Shown here in pieces: positions 44,763-54,761 of a DNA stretch of 64,000 nucleotides; position 1 is the stretch's first letter; each line of letters begins with the position of its first letter. A model generated the notes under the pieces. It saw only the letters and a list, made by a program, of their open reading frames with translations. It was not told where the DNA came from and searched no databases. The DNA is from Isoetes taiwanensis (taxonomy: Eukaryota > Streptophyta > Lycopodiopsida > Isoetales > Isoetaceae), in assembly GCA_021234155.1 (NCBI GenBank), contig JAJEKV010000027.1, positions 12,660,716 through 12,724,715 of the forward strand, read 5' to 3'. The position numbers and the translations under genes are program-made.

Positions 44763-45340
44763 AACACTAATCAATTAGAAGTACATACTTATATACGAGG
44801 CGAGATAAAATGGATCTGAGCAAGCAACCAATATTTGTAAATGGCAAGACTGGTACAAAAAACGTTTGTTCTCAATTGTATATGTTTATTATCTTGAGGG
44901 AACAAGAACATAGTGCTTCCATGCGAACAACAACACTTGCGACTCTTCAATACCTGTGGGGTCGAATCGCTCACTTTCGCTTTTTCAAATACCAATTGTA
45001 GTAAAAAATGCAGGCCTACATTCATTATTAGAACGAGATTAGGGAGCCGTTGAACTTCTTATTGCAAAGCAAAAGCGATAATTTGGGATGAATTCCCAAT
45101 GGCTAATAAAGCAGTTATAGAGAGTGTACACAACCTCTTGCAACCGTTGTGTAAAAACAGTTCTCCCTTTGGAGCAAAACACTCTATAGCTTCTGGAGAT
45201 TTCGGGCAAGTAGCACCCATCGTTAAGGGAGGTGGTAAAAGCTACAGACGATCAATCGTCCATAAAATCATCTCCATTATGGCAAATATTTCACGTGCTA
45301 AAATTAGAACAACCAGTACGAAATGCGGGTGATCCTGAGC
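44763..45340 (+). pseudogene. Helitron Pif1-type helicase, N-terminal half
   Basis: Walker A survives as FVNGKTGTKN, where G-x-x-G-x-G-K-T is expected, so ATP binding is probably lost. TLATLQYLWGRIAHFRFF corresponds to the A-T-L-L-x-x-G-x-T-A-H-S motif. Walker B is IIWDEFPM (45079-45102), and SGDFGQVAPI is the G-D-F-x-Q motif. The helicase would unwind DNA at the displacement fork. Frameshifts and stops separate these pieces. Confidence 0.88.
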
Positions 45341-46128
45341 TGATGCAGTATGTTGATAACATAGGAGAAAACTGGCGTGTCGACCAGTTTCATTAGACAT
45401 ATTTAACACAACTACCAAAATTGCGGATCACGAAGACTTCACAGATCCATCCATCGACATCTTGAAGAATCCAAGCCAATGTGAGAAACGAGCATTCCTG
45501 TCTCCTATCAACAAGCATGTCAAAGATTTCAACGAGCGTACGCTAGATAAAATTGTTACCAGAGTATAAGAAATATTATAGCCCGCGATCACATCGATGA
45601 ACATGATGAAATCATATCGGTACCACCCTTATGCAACATCAGATTTTTTTGAACAATTTCACGATTCGGCATCCCCAGAACCGAATGAACCTTAAAGTAG
45701 GAGCAATATGCCACGTTATGAAACGACTTGACACGAAAAAAGGTCTGGTAAAGAATGCAAGAGTCATGATCACATCAATGCATGATAAGTTCGTAATGGT
45801 AAAAGTCCTAGGGTCAACAGCGCGTTCGAATGATTGCACATATCCTATTTCGAGAACTGACTTCTTTTACCAACCAGAAAATAGACCATGGACCATCCAC
45901 AGACGCCAGCTACCATTACGACTAGCATATTCCACCACCTTCAATAGCTGCCAAGGATTAACGTTGGACCGTGTTGTCCTTGATTTACGTACAAATGTCT
46001 TTGCACACGGTCAATTATACACAGCCCTCATGCGCATACGAAAGAGGGAAGATGTACTCATCCTTCTATCTCCGGATAACACAGCAAAACATACTGCAAA
46101 TGTCGTCTACAAAGAACTACTTTGCTAA
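45341..46128 (+). pseudogene. Helitron Pif1-type helicase, C-terminal half
   Basis: After a broken part, 45631-46128 is open for 165 codons. NRMNLKVGAICHVMKRLDTK, NARVMITSMHDKFVMVKVLG, LPLRLAYSTTFNSCQGLTLD and LYTALMRIRKREDVLIL match helicase motifs V and VI and the usual Helitron C-terminus (A-x-x-x-T-x-x-x-[SC]-Q-G-x-T and Y-x-A-[LF]-[ST]-R). The TAA at 46126 fits a natural end. Confidence 0.92.
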
Positions 46129-46600
46129 CTAGCCAAGTTTTTTTTAATTATCACATCATATATCCAGGTGCTTGCAACTTCTTCAATTCTCTTTTACAAA
46201 GGTACGTTTGCCTAAATCCTTTTCTATGTTAATGTGCATCTTCTTTTCCCTAACCATTAATTAGGTAGGTACAAATGACTTCTTCAACGTTAGTCGAATA
46301 TAAGATACATCAAGAAAAGAAAAGGAAAAAAAAACTCCCTTTACGTACAAAAGCCTTCACACGTATATGCAAGAGGTAAGATATACTAAAGGACTCGTTT
46401 GCTAACAAGCTAGTTTTTCCGTGACCATCATATATGCAGATGCTTGCAACTTCTTCATGTCTCTTATACAGAAGTATGTTTTCTCAATCCTTTTCTCTGC
46501 TAACGCCTATTTTCTTCAACCACTAATCAGACAGGTACATACGACTTCTTCAGCGTTATTCGGATAAGGTATGGCCCACAAAAAAAAAAAAAAACTCCAT
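46127..46600 (+). repeat. Tandem duplication, 272-bp period, after the helicase
   Basis: The sequence after the helicase stop is present twice. GCTTGCAACTTCTTCA is at 46170 and 46442, and GACTTCTTCA(A/G)CGTTA(G/T)TC plus a poly-A run follow in each. Copies are about 75-80% identical by eye. It may be the 3' untranslated or subterminal part of the Helitron. Confidence 0.88.
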
Positions 46601-46671
46601 TCTCTGCCCGTGTGATAGATAATGTGCTATCTGATCACCATTGGATTCATGTCATTCATTTTTTAATAAAT

Positions 46672-47010
46672 AACATCGCCATGCCAGTCTAGTGGTCAAG
46701 CTATTGGTAATGGGTGACCCCCATCCAAAGCCCAAAACCCGCTGACTGTCATTGGATGTAAAAAATAAGATCAGGTAAATGAAAAGAACATCCAATAAAT
46801 AACATCGCCATGCCAGTCTAGTGGTCAAGCTATTGGTAATGGGTGACCCCCATCCAAAGCCCAAAACCTACTGACTGTCATTGGATGTAAAAAATAAGAT
46901 GAGATAAATGAAAAGAACATCCATCGCGATGACAGTTTAGTGGTCAAGCTATTGTTAATGGTTGACCCCATCCAATGCCCAAAACCCACTGACTGTCATC
47001 GTATGCAAAA
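46672..47010 (+). repeat. Three tandem tRNA-related units
   Basis: Units at 46672, 46801 and 46921 share CCAGTCTAGTGGTCAAGCTA (the third is diverged) and end in CTGACTGTCAT. TAGTGGTCAAG (46690, 46819, 46938) is a good polymerase III A box and the start of a tRNA D-arm. Periods are 129 and about 119 bp; the second unit lacks AATAAATAAC at its end. The third unit runs into a B-box (GGTTCGACTCC at 47050). Plant SINEs of tRNA origin have this head. Confidence 0.85.
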
Positions 47011-47175
47011 ATACTATCATACGGGTGCAAAACAAATGGCAATTGTGCAGGTTCGACTCCTGCATGTTATTTCACATCTAAAGGTTGTCCAGAATTGAGA
47101 ACTATTCGACTTGGTACAAAAATTCTTTTTGCAGTAGGTTGGAGGAGCGAAGGCCGCCGCGATAAATTTCTTGTA
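47010..47175 (+). repeat. tRNA-related module 4 with GC arm
   Basis: CAATTGTGCAGGTTCGACTC and TGCATG carry the B box at 47050-47060. Further on, GAAGGCCGCCGCGATAAATT and TCTTGTA match the 3' part of the modules in the Helitron at 24608, 27715 and 31725. The left hairpin arm is absent. Together with the A-box units just upstream it forms the longest copy of this family in the window. Confidence 0.75.
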
Positions 47176-47436
47176 TAACTAATTGATAAAGCTTGAAATT
47201 TAAGCAGGAATATAGCCAATTATTGTAAAGTTATTATAAAGTTATGCAAGTTTTCTACAAAGCGTAATTTCTTCGATCGCATTGTTGCTCTCGGTTATTT
47301 CTTGGAGGTCATATTTTACTTGCTCGTTCCTCGCCAAGAACCAAGAACTAGCATATATGATATGCTGGCCGCAATAAGAACAAACAACATTTCCTTGATG
47401 TGCGCTTGATTGTTACGGAGCAAAGAATGTTTCTCG

Positions 47437-48294
47437 ATGGAGCATGATTTCTACATAGTTGGTAGCTTTCCTTACAACACTAGTGGAGCTAGTACTAGTG
47501 GTGTTAAATCCTCATATCAATACTCTCAACAATGTAAAGTTGGCAGCTTTCCTTACAATAGCTTGTACTACAACACTAGTGGAGCTAGTACTAGTGGTGT
47601 TGGATCCTCATATCAATACTCTCAATAGGATGCACTTGGCAGCTTTCCTTCCAACACTAGTGGAGCTAGTAGTAGTTGTGTTGAATCCTCATATCAAGAC
47701 TATCAACAATTTACATATCCAATGCCACCTAATGGATATTTGTTGAATGGTAATGGTGTGGTAGGTAATCCTCTTATTATGAAATGTGACCAAGTTTATC
47801 AATATGGGGGGTACTATAGTGTTGTTGACCATGACCCAAATAGGTCACTTAATTGTATGATTGTTGATTCTAATATGGGAGGACACCATGCCAACAATGG
47901 ACATTATCAAGTGGAGAATTATGACGAGAAGCAGAATAGGAAGTGAGTGCAATGCAATTCTAATAGTGGCTCACAAAAGAGAAACTGATATTGTGAGCAT
48001 GATACAAGTGCATGCAAAAGTGATGGCCCAAAAGATACAATTTTATCATCACAAGGATGTCTTCAACTCCAGTATTCTAGCCAATGTTCTTTTGAAAGTG
48101 ATACTAGACCTAGTATTTTTGAAGTCGGAGAATCTAATAAAATAGGTGAACAACAAGGACGTTCACACCAATGTTTTAGTAGCTCCATGACAGAAGACAA
48201 ACTCATTGGTCTAGTTGATGACGTTGAACTGTTCAAGCTAGAGACTTTTACTCGAAATGTTTGGATATTCTTAACTTGTCGGTATAGTATCTAA
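47437..48294 (+). pseudogene. Tyr/Ser/Gly-repeat protein frame with three stops
   Basis: One reading frame runs from the ATG at 47437 to TAA at 48292, interrupted only by TAG at 47626 and TGA at 47944 and 47986. The N-terminal part has three repeats of GSFPYNTSGASTSGV followed by SSYQ (starting at 47461, 47542 and 47638). Next come NGYLLNGNGVVGN, a Tyr/Asn/Gly-rich middle and a C-terminal half rich in Cys, Ser and Gln ending DDVELFKLETFTRNVW. The composition is prion-like and low in complexity. Function unknown. A frame kept over 280 codons with just three point stops suggests a recent pseudogene. Confidence 0.5.
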
Positions 48295-48712
48295 CTAAAT
48301 ATAAGATTACTAGGGAAAAAAAAATTGGAATTATCTACGTATATTGGAATGCTTTTTCCAGATCCCCTTTTTTTTTTTTTTTTTTTTCTGGAATACCTGT
48401 GATTTCCCCTTAAACTTTGAGCTCCCGCACCGGAGAGGCCGTAGTTTGGAGAAGGTGGTTTAGAACCGATGGAACCAAGGGGAGAAGGAGCGGGAGGTAA
48501 GAGCGGCGTGGATTTGTTATTTGTTTTTTTTTTCCTTTTTGTTTTTTGGTAAGTAAAGTCTGAGCGAATCAGTTGTGGACGAGGGACGAGGCAGGGAGTC
48601 GGAGGTGAAGAGGGAAGGAGATGATCTGCAGAAAGGTTTCCAATTCAAGATTTGTATGGGAAACGCAGTGCCTGTTATGTTAGATTAATAACTTTTGTTT
48701 GGGTTCATGCAG
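48295..48712. other. Possible 5' region of the RPA1-like gene
   Basis: Two long T runs (48366-48388 and near 48526) flank a GC-richer part with ATGGAACCAAGGGGAGAAGG at about 48469 and a GT donor at GGAG/GTAAGAG. It looks like a short first exon, but its phase does not fit the exon at 48713. No separate gene is seen. Confidence 0.35.
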
Positions 48713-49300
48713 TCATGGAGAGGAAAAGAAAAGGCTGAAGATGTAAAGAGGAGGCCTGGGGTTTTAATGAGTGGACGAGTTTTGCCTATAGCAGATCTGA
48801 CTCCTTACGAAATTGGTTGGACAATCAAGGAGCGTGTGACAAGAAAGGGAGTGCTGAGATCGTATAGAAATGCTCGCGGCGCAGGACATGTTTTTCATAT
48901 TGAGTTGATCGATGAAGCTGTATGTTGTTGGTATTAGTTTTTGTAAAGTATGTGTGTAGGAGCTTAAGAATTTTGTAGAGGTATTTATTTTATTGCAGAA
49001 TACGGAAATCCAGGTGTGCATGTTTGATGATGCAGCGATTACGTTGTTTGAAGTCGGGTGAGTAAGGGACACTGCGGTATTTGTTGTAGATTGGATTTGT
49101 AATTGATTCTTATTGTTGTTTGATGGATATGTAGACTTATTATATTTCGGAAGGGAAGGTGCACCCTGCGAACAAAAGATACTCTAGAGTGAAGAATGAC
49201 TATGAAATGATTCTTAATAGTAGTTCGTTTGTAAGGGAAAGTGGAGATGACGATGTCGTTGTTTTGTGGCGGGCCTCCTGCCAAGGTTACACCTTTGTTC
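48713..49300 (+). pseudogene. RPA1-like: Replication protein A large subunit, DBD-A exons
   Basis: Three exon-like blocks match the first OB fold (DBD-A) of RPA70. Exon a, 48713-48919, has SGRVLPIADLTPYEIGWTIK, RVTRKGVLRSYRNARGAGHV and FHIELIDEA. Exon b, 48999-49057, has IQVCMFDDAAITLFEVG. Exon c, from 49135, has TYYISEGKVHPANKRYSRVK and NDYEMILNSS. Each has plausible AG/GT borders. RPA1 binds single-stranded DNA in replication and repair. Exon b is 59 bp, which puts exon c out of frame, and the rest of the gene is missing because a gypsy LTR begins at 49312. Some plant Helitrons carry RPA1-like genes, and one lies 2.6 kb upstream. Confidence 0.85.
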
Positions 49301-49311
49301 CGAGAGGGTAA

Positions 49312-50842
49312 TGTGACGCCTTTGCGCTTATATACGGCACCGTATACATCGAAGGACCTTCCCCATCCAATCCATCACCCGCCGTTATGGGCCCTCTCAC
49401 GACTCGCCCCGGGATCCGGACTATCGGTGTAGAGGACACAGAGGTGTCATTCCGGCCCCGCCCTCTAGGGGTCCCTTTATGTCGCCGGAAGCAACATATA
49501 AACATAAGCACTAGCAATAACATAGCAACAATAGACTACCAAGGGTAGTGATAATCCATCTAATCGTATCATCAAATACAACAATACAATGAATGCATCA
49601 AATACATCAAATAGAGGCTCTACCGTGGCTCGGACTCAAGGGGAGTCGACCGATCGGTTGGGGGCCTCCAGATAAACGAACACCGAAGTTATGGCAATGA
49701 CTTGGGCTGAAGACAATGGCTAGGGTTGACCACTCCATCCGCCCTCCGGCATACTTTTGGTGATAGGCTAAATCAGCTCGACGCGGATCAACTGCGGAGA
49801 CATAATCCCATGGTATCACCCAACCAGACTACTCCGGATTGCATCTCCCCCTATCGATGAGGTAGGAAGGGTTGCATCTCCCCCCTCACAGTGCAAAGTG
49901 GCTCCGTGCGACTAGAGGATCGTGGCGACACGCGCCCATACCCGATCGAACTCCCCAAAACAAGAGCCAAGCCGACTTGCAACTCTTGAGAGTCGTAGGC
50001 GACACCATTGACCCAGAGTGTCGGACCCATACCCGCCCACACGAAGTGGCCGGCTATGAGCCTAGCCCGCGATGGGACCCCCAAGTAGCAGCGCTCACGG
50101 CCGAGGTCCTCCCTCCACTTTGCCACCGCCACCTCATTGTGTGGTGCTCGGTCACTCCATAGCCTCCATAGCGGTGGGCTCTATGCACGAGCCGCCATTA
50201 ATGGGAACTAATGGATCTAAACTAAGAGCATCGTCTAAATAATGGCTACTAGGTCTCTACCCCCTTCCCAATACACAAGAGGTGCAAACATAAGATCAAC
50301 CAAAGATCATATCAACGTAATCTTGATAATAAAAGAGAATAACAACTAATCCTAATCACATACATCTAACTTATAGTTAGGGTTTTGATTAGGGTTTATG
50401 TTCGAGCACAATAGGTGGCTCTACTACAATACTCCGAATCTATCCGAAATACTTGCCTCCTCGACGCTGCTATCGCTAACTCCCCCGTTCTCCATCTCTA
50501 GCAACTGCAGACCCAGTCAAGCCGAAGACGGTCTTCGAAGCTCCGGAGCGGGATCGCAAACCGTGGGTCCGAGGTTGGTGGAGCCAAATGTGGCTAGGGT
50601 TTAGGGTTTAGCCTTTATATGTTAGGTTTACATGAATGCCACTTGGCTCCCATAGGTGCTGCCTATGTGGCGTTCGCTATAAGATGAGGCCATGTGGAAA
50701 TGGTTTACCTTAGGTTGGCTAAGTTATGTAGATAACTTAGTCATCTCCCACATTAGTGTATACAAGTCTACTTCTATGTAGAGTTGTATGGTGATAATGA
50801 CGTGGGATATCACGTATTTATACCGATATTCGTGGAACGTCA
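49312..50842 (-). repeat. Ty3/gypsy-like 3' LTR
   Basis: Read on the minus strand, a G-rich polypurine tract (GTGGGGGGGAGTA, 50846-50858) is followed by a 1.53-kb segment starting TGACGTTCCACG and ending GGCGTCACA, with TG/CA ends. GGTATAAATACG just inside is a TATA box. The words before the tract (TCTTTTGAGGACATTATTAT) are typical of the end of plant Ty3/gypsy elements. The segment is more GC-rich than its surroundings. Only about 60-90 bp of the internal region follow to the right, so the element is truncated. Target duplication cannot be checked. Confidence 0.65.
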
Positions 50843-50845
50843 TAT

Positions 50846-50858
50846 ACTCCCCCCCACG
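50846..50858 (-). other. Polypurine tract of the gypsy-like element
   Basis: GTGGGGGGGAGTA on the minus strand, a few bases before the TG of the LTR, in the position where plus-strand synthesis starts. Confidence 0.65.
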
Positions 50859-50929
50859 ATAATAATGTCCTCAAAAGATTACATAAGGTGAAACGAACTC
50901 CGCATAATATAAAAAGAAGAATATTCACA

Positions 50930-52819
50930 TTAACACTTTGTTAATAGCATCGATCCGAGCCATCGGACGCCATTCGAAAGGACGAGTCTGCTATATAAGG
51001 CTATTTCCTCTTTTCGCTTTTTATTATCTCCCTTCTCACAAGCAGTTCTTCTTCTATTCTCGTTGCTTCCCTCATAATCCCGTTGTCCCTTTCCTTCCTT
51101 CCTATCCACAATCCTTCGCCTAATTTCAACCCATCGTACTTGTCTTCATCCCTTCTTGCTTTTTCTTTCTATTCACATACTTTTACCTTATTCTTTATTC
51201 ATGTCAATGAGCTACTCTCATCGCGTCTGATGCTTTTCTTTAGATCCGGGTTGTATATGCTCTCTGTATGTAGTTTGTTTTATGAATTATGATTAGTTTT
51301 CTTTCTCCATGATGCATGCCATCGATGTGCAATAACTGCTATCTTGCATGCTCGTGATGATCCTTGAGCTAACTTTTTCATCTTGTGCTTTTTGAGGGTT
51401 TTTTTTTTTTTTTTTTTTTAGTTTTCAAGGAACTTTTGTGGTTCATTTTCCTTGGAGGCTGCTCATGCATAGATGGAGGTCTTCGATTATTGGTAGAGGC
51501 CATTCCGGCTATCTATATCCGATCAGCCATTGCCGGTTGCAATTAAACTCCATCAATTTTGGAAGATCCGGGTTTTTCTATTTTTGCTATTGATGCATCT
51601 AAGTTAGCTATGGAACAAAGACAAATTTTGGTGCATTCTGGTATATTGATTGGTTGGTGATCGATTCGGTTGACAAGCCATGCTAAATCAAGTTTCGTCC
51701 TTGTTCTACATTAGTTATTTGTTGTCGCGAATCGAATTTTGCATGTACATTAGTTATTTGTTGTTGCAGGAATCGAATTTTTCCATGCAAGATGGCGGAT
51801 TTATATGATTGGTGTTGTAGGCTGCAGCACAAGGATTTTCCATGCAAAGCTGGATTTGGCTGTATTAATTAATTGGAGCCTGCTCTCTGTCTTAGTTGCC
51901 TTCCTTTTCCCCATCATATCTTATGTACTTATCTTATCTAGATCCAAAGATACCCAAGGCGGTTCCCTGCATTTTGATTGCGAGAGGCCATGTCGGTGAT
52001 TTTTTGTTACACGCCGGTATTCCTATCTATTGAATAGATCGTTGGCTTTTTATTTAGAGCGTGGATCTAGACCAGATGAGCCTCTGCTTTGTGCTGGAGA
52101 TTCCTTTTTTGAATCATTTCTCACCCATTTGGGATTGATAGCTGCTCTTCTCGTTTTTCTGGTTTTCATTCTCAGCCTTTTCTTGTTACCCATTTATCCT
52201 GCCTTTAATTACACCCAAACAATTGTGGAACTTCGGGTTTCCTTGTTTCATCCCTATGAATTTCGTTTTTGCTTCCCCGGGGTCGATTTCTGATAGTTGT
52301 CAACTTGCCATCATCTTCATTTTCTGAGTCACGGAGCAACCATTGTCTCGCTAAATCTTCTCTTTCATACAGTGAATAAAGCATGAAGCTATGCCGGCCA
52401 GAAAGAGGATTCAGAACCTCACCACAATAGTAGTGGTATGATCTCTTGCAAGATCAAGAAAAGCTCTGGAAAAAAGAACCCATGAAGAGCTGGGGATGAG
52501 GCAGCCATTGAAACGGTTCTCAAACAGTCGAATGTGCTTTGGTTTCGGCAAATCTGCAAGTCAGGCAGGAATTTGCCGTTGTAAATAAGCCAAAGCTGAT
52601 CCGGCAAAGGCTCGGGCCTGCTATTATGACTCGATTGCTCTATTCATGCATCAAAGGACATAAATGTTCAGCCCACATCGGCTTTTCACTCCCACCCAAA
52701 TCCAGCCTCTGACATCCCTTCACTGTCACACCATAGCAGATCCTGAGAAATTGGCATGCATATGAAGAATCGGAGCTCGTGTCTTCTGAACCCAACACTT
52801 CCTAATTGTAGCTCGAGTA
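50930..52819. other. Promoter-like start and non-coding stretch
   Basis: TATATAAG at 50992-50999 is followed by a CT-rich leader of about 120 bp, typical of a plant transcription start. No matching coding sequence was recognised downstream. Two short frames at 51805-51999 and 52030-52293 contain hydrophobic, possibly membrane-spanning stretches (LLSVLVAFLFPIISYVLIL and LIAALLVFLVFILSLFLLPI), but may be chance in T-rich DNA. A poly-T run is at 51401-51419. Confidence 0.35.
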
Positions 52820-52834
52820 AATCCCTTCCTTCAA
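52820..52834 (+). other. LINE target site duplication (left)
   Basis: AATCCCTTCCTTCAA, repeated exactly at 53155-53169 after the poly-A tail. Confidence 0.92.
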
Positions 52835-53154
52835 GCGGTTGGGCAGTGGCCAAGCGACAGGCGTTTCATTTATGCAGAGCTTGGCTTTTGTGGCTGATTT
52901 GGAAAAGACGGAGAGCGAAGGTCTTTCAGAATGCAGTGCTTAGCCCTTTTCGGTTGGTTCCGATCTTGAGGCATAAGTTGTGGCAGGCTTACCAAGTCTC
53001 AAGCTTGTCTGGCACAGTTAAGCGGGAGATTTGGTCGACATTCCTACAGATTGTGGATCATGATGGGCACTTCATTTGTTAGCACCACACTTATCATTGT
53101 ACTTGATCGCATTCTAGTGGTTTAATATATTCTTATATTCTTCAAAAAAAAAAA
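52835..53154 (+). mobile_element. 5'-truncated LINE (non-LTR retrotransposon) 3' end
   Basis: A 320-bp insertion between 15-bp target duplications, ending in a poly-A tail (from 53144). It codes for the last 82 residues of a LINE polyprotein: WAVAKRQAFHLCRAWLLWLI, WKRRRAKVFQNAVLSPFRLV and a TAG at 53080. The W-x-[IL]-W-x-x-R-x-x-x-[VI]-F pattern is that of the region after the zinc-binding reverse transcriptase domain in plant LINEs. Truncation at the 5' end and the long duplication are typical of target-primed reverse transcription. Confidence 0.92.
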
Positions 53155-53169
53155 AATCCCTTCCTTCAA
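53155..53169 (+). other. LINE target site duplication (right)
   Basis: Second copy of AATCCCTTCCTTCAA. The match with 52820-52834 is perfect, so the insertion is recent. Confidence 0.92.
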
Positions 53170-53256
53170 CCACCGAAACAACAAGCACGAAAAAAAGATT
53201 CAGGAAAATAAGCTACTCCATTCTAGAATGGGACTCGCATGAAACCAACAAACCGC

Positions 53257-53391
53257 CCGATGAGACGTTGATGCAGAAACGCGCCTAAAATAGCGAACTC
53301 CCAAGCGGAACGGGCATGCGCCGCCCGCATGCATGCAAAACATGCATGCTCGTCCCATTCTAGAATGGCGATCCGATGTCTCGGATCGATG
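53257..53391 (+). repeat. Second copy of the 659-bp element's 3' end
   Basis: Matches 16611-16745 closely: GATGAGACGTTGATGCAGAA, an ATGCATGC-rich middle, CCATTCTAGAATG, and the hairpin arms CGATCCG/CGGATCG. The match stops at GGATCGATGGG, the same point where the insert in the copia LTR ends. CCATTCTAGAATGG also occurs 137 bp upstream at 53218. The 5' boundary is unclear. Confidence 0.85.
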
Positions 53392-54761
53392 GGATTTTGG
53401 AAACAAGCTCCTCAAAACTAATACTTATACGATCACATATATAATACCACATCAAAACCTTAGTCCCAACCTTGGCGTGAATACCCTCCTGCAATACCAA
53501 GATGATTGCGCAAACTTTATGGGGAGAGTGGTTTATATGCCACAACATAGTTGTCTTCACAAATTTGAGTCCAATTAGTCAGTATATTAGTAAGCCTTAA
53601 ATCATGATGCATTTAATAGCAGAGAATAGATGGCCATCAAATAAATTTGTCAATATTGCCACCAAATATAACTTACAAGTGTAACTTTCTTCCTTTCTAG
53701 TGTAGAAGGTGGGGTCTCGCAACCGATGGCAGCTGAGAGCAGGTCACCGACCACCCGAAAAAAGAGTCCGGCTGCCCTTCCCTCACAATACACATGGGAG
53801 TTTTTTTCTCCTCTTTTTTTCTGATAGCTCCGCCTCTTTTTTCTGATAGCTCCGTCTAGGTGCAGCGGCGGCCGCCTTGATCTCCGGCAAGCCCAGCTAC
53901 TCAAATGAAGGCATTGGGTGATTTTTGTAGCAGTAGATTGGTTCCTACCGACTTTGAATTGGGATAAGTAGGTGAATAACAAACTAGGAACATTGAATCT
54001 GTCACTATTGTCAACTAAGAGTTCTATGCCATGCTTTAGATTTGTGCAACATTTATGATTATTAACATATGCTCATACATATTCTCTGGTGGTTGCACTA
54101 GCATTCAACATTCTAGAATTGTTTGAGCGACATGCACAACGACATCCAGGCAAATACATATATGCAGTCGACTCGGTAAAAAAACTGTCGGCTCAGTGGG
54201 GATGAGGGGGGAAGGGGGGGGATTCTTATATACTACATGTTGTGCTTCTTGTATCAAATCCTCTATAGACTTTTATTTCTTTCTTATTTTCCAGGATGAT
54301 AAAAATTAGCTCATGTCATTTGAAGAGGCCCTGCAACTGCTAAGAATTACGTCCAAACTAATTGTCATTATACAACCTTGCCTTTTTATCCAATATATGA
54401 AGGTGACAGATATTAAAAGCATCATGTTCAAGTGCTCGCCATATGTCTTTTATGCTCATGGAACTATAATTTAGGCAACTAATAGACCTTGGCTTTACAA
54501 TTCATGGGCTGGTTTTAACAAGTCATTACTAGTTTTAATGAACCACTACAAAGAATACAACTAGTTTTAATAAACCATTATATCATTAATAATTAGGATT
54601 AATAATCATATAATAAACCACTATGCATATTGATAAACCACTATGGTATGTAGTTTTCTTCTATCAAGTAAATTCATGCATAAAAAACTATATATATCAT
54701 GGTTTTTACATGATATGATACTAGTTAAATATTGTAGTTCATTTTTGGGTTCCTTGTGTAG
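53392..54761. other. Non-coding stretch
   Basis: No recognised gene. A T-rich segment near 53810-53855 holds a 22-bp tandem repeat around CTGATAGCTCCG. The part 54500-54700 is very AT-rich with repeated AAACCACTA. Confidence 0.45.

Noticed and set aside
46690-47060. Functional tRNA genes at the A/B-box units
   Set aside because: The boxes are present, but no full cloverleaf with acceptor stem, anticodon arm and correct spacing can be built. The units recur as repeats.
48366-48388. T run as a reversed poly-A tail of a minus-strand retroposon
   Set aside because: No target duplication and no retroposon body on the left side. The run sits between the repeat-protein frame and the RPA1-like exons.
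50591-50611. AGGGTTTAGGGTTTAG, a telomere-like string
   Set aside because: Only about two units of TTTAGGG, inside the gypsy-like LTR. Too short for a telomere or interstitial telomeric array.
51805-52293. Small membrane protein genes
   Set aside because: Hydrophobic runs in T-rich DNA commonly look like membrane segments. There is no ATG context, homology or repeat of the pattern to support them.
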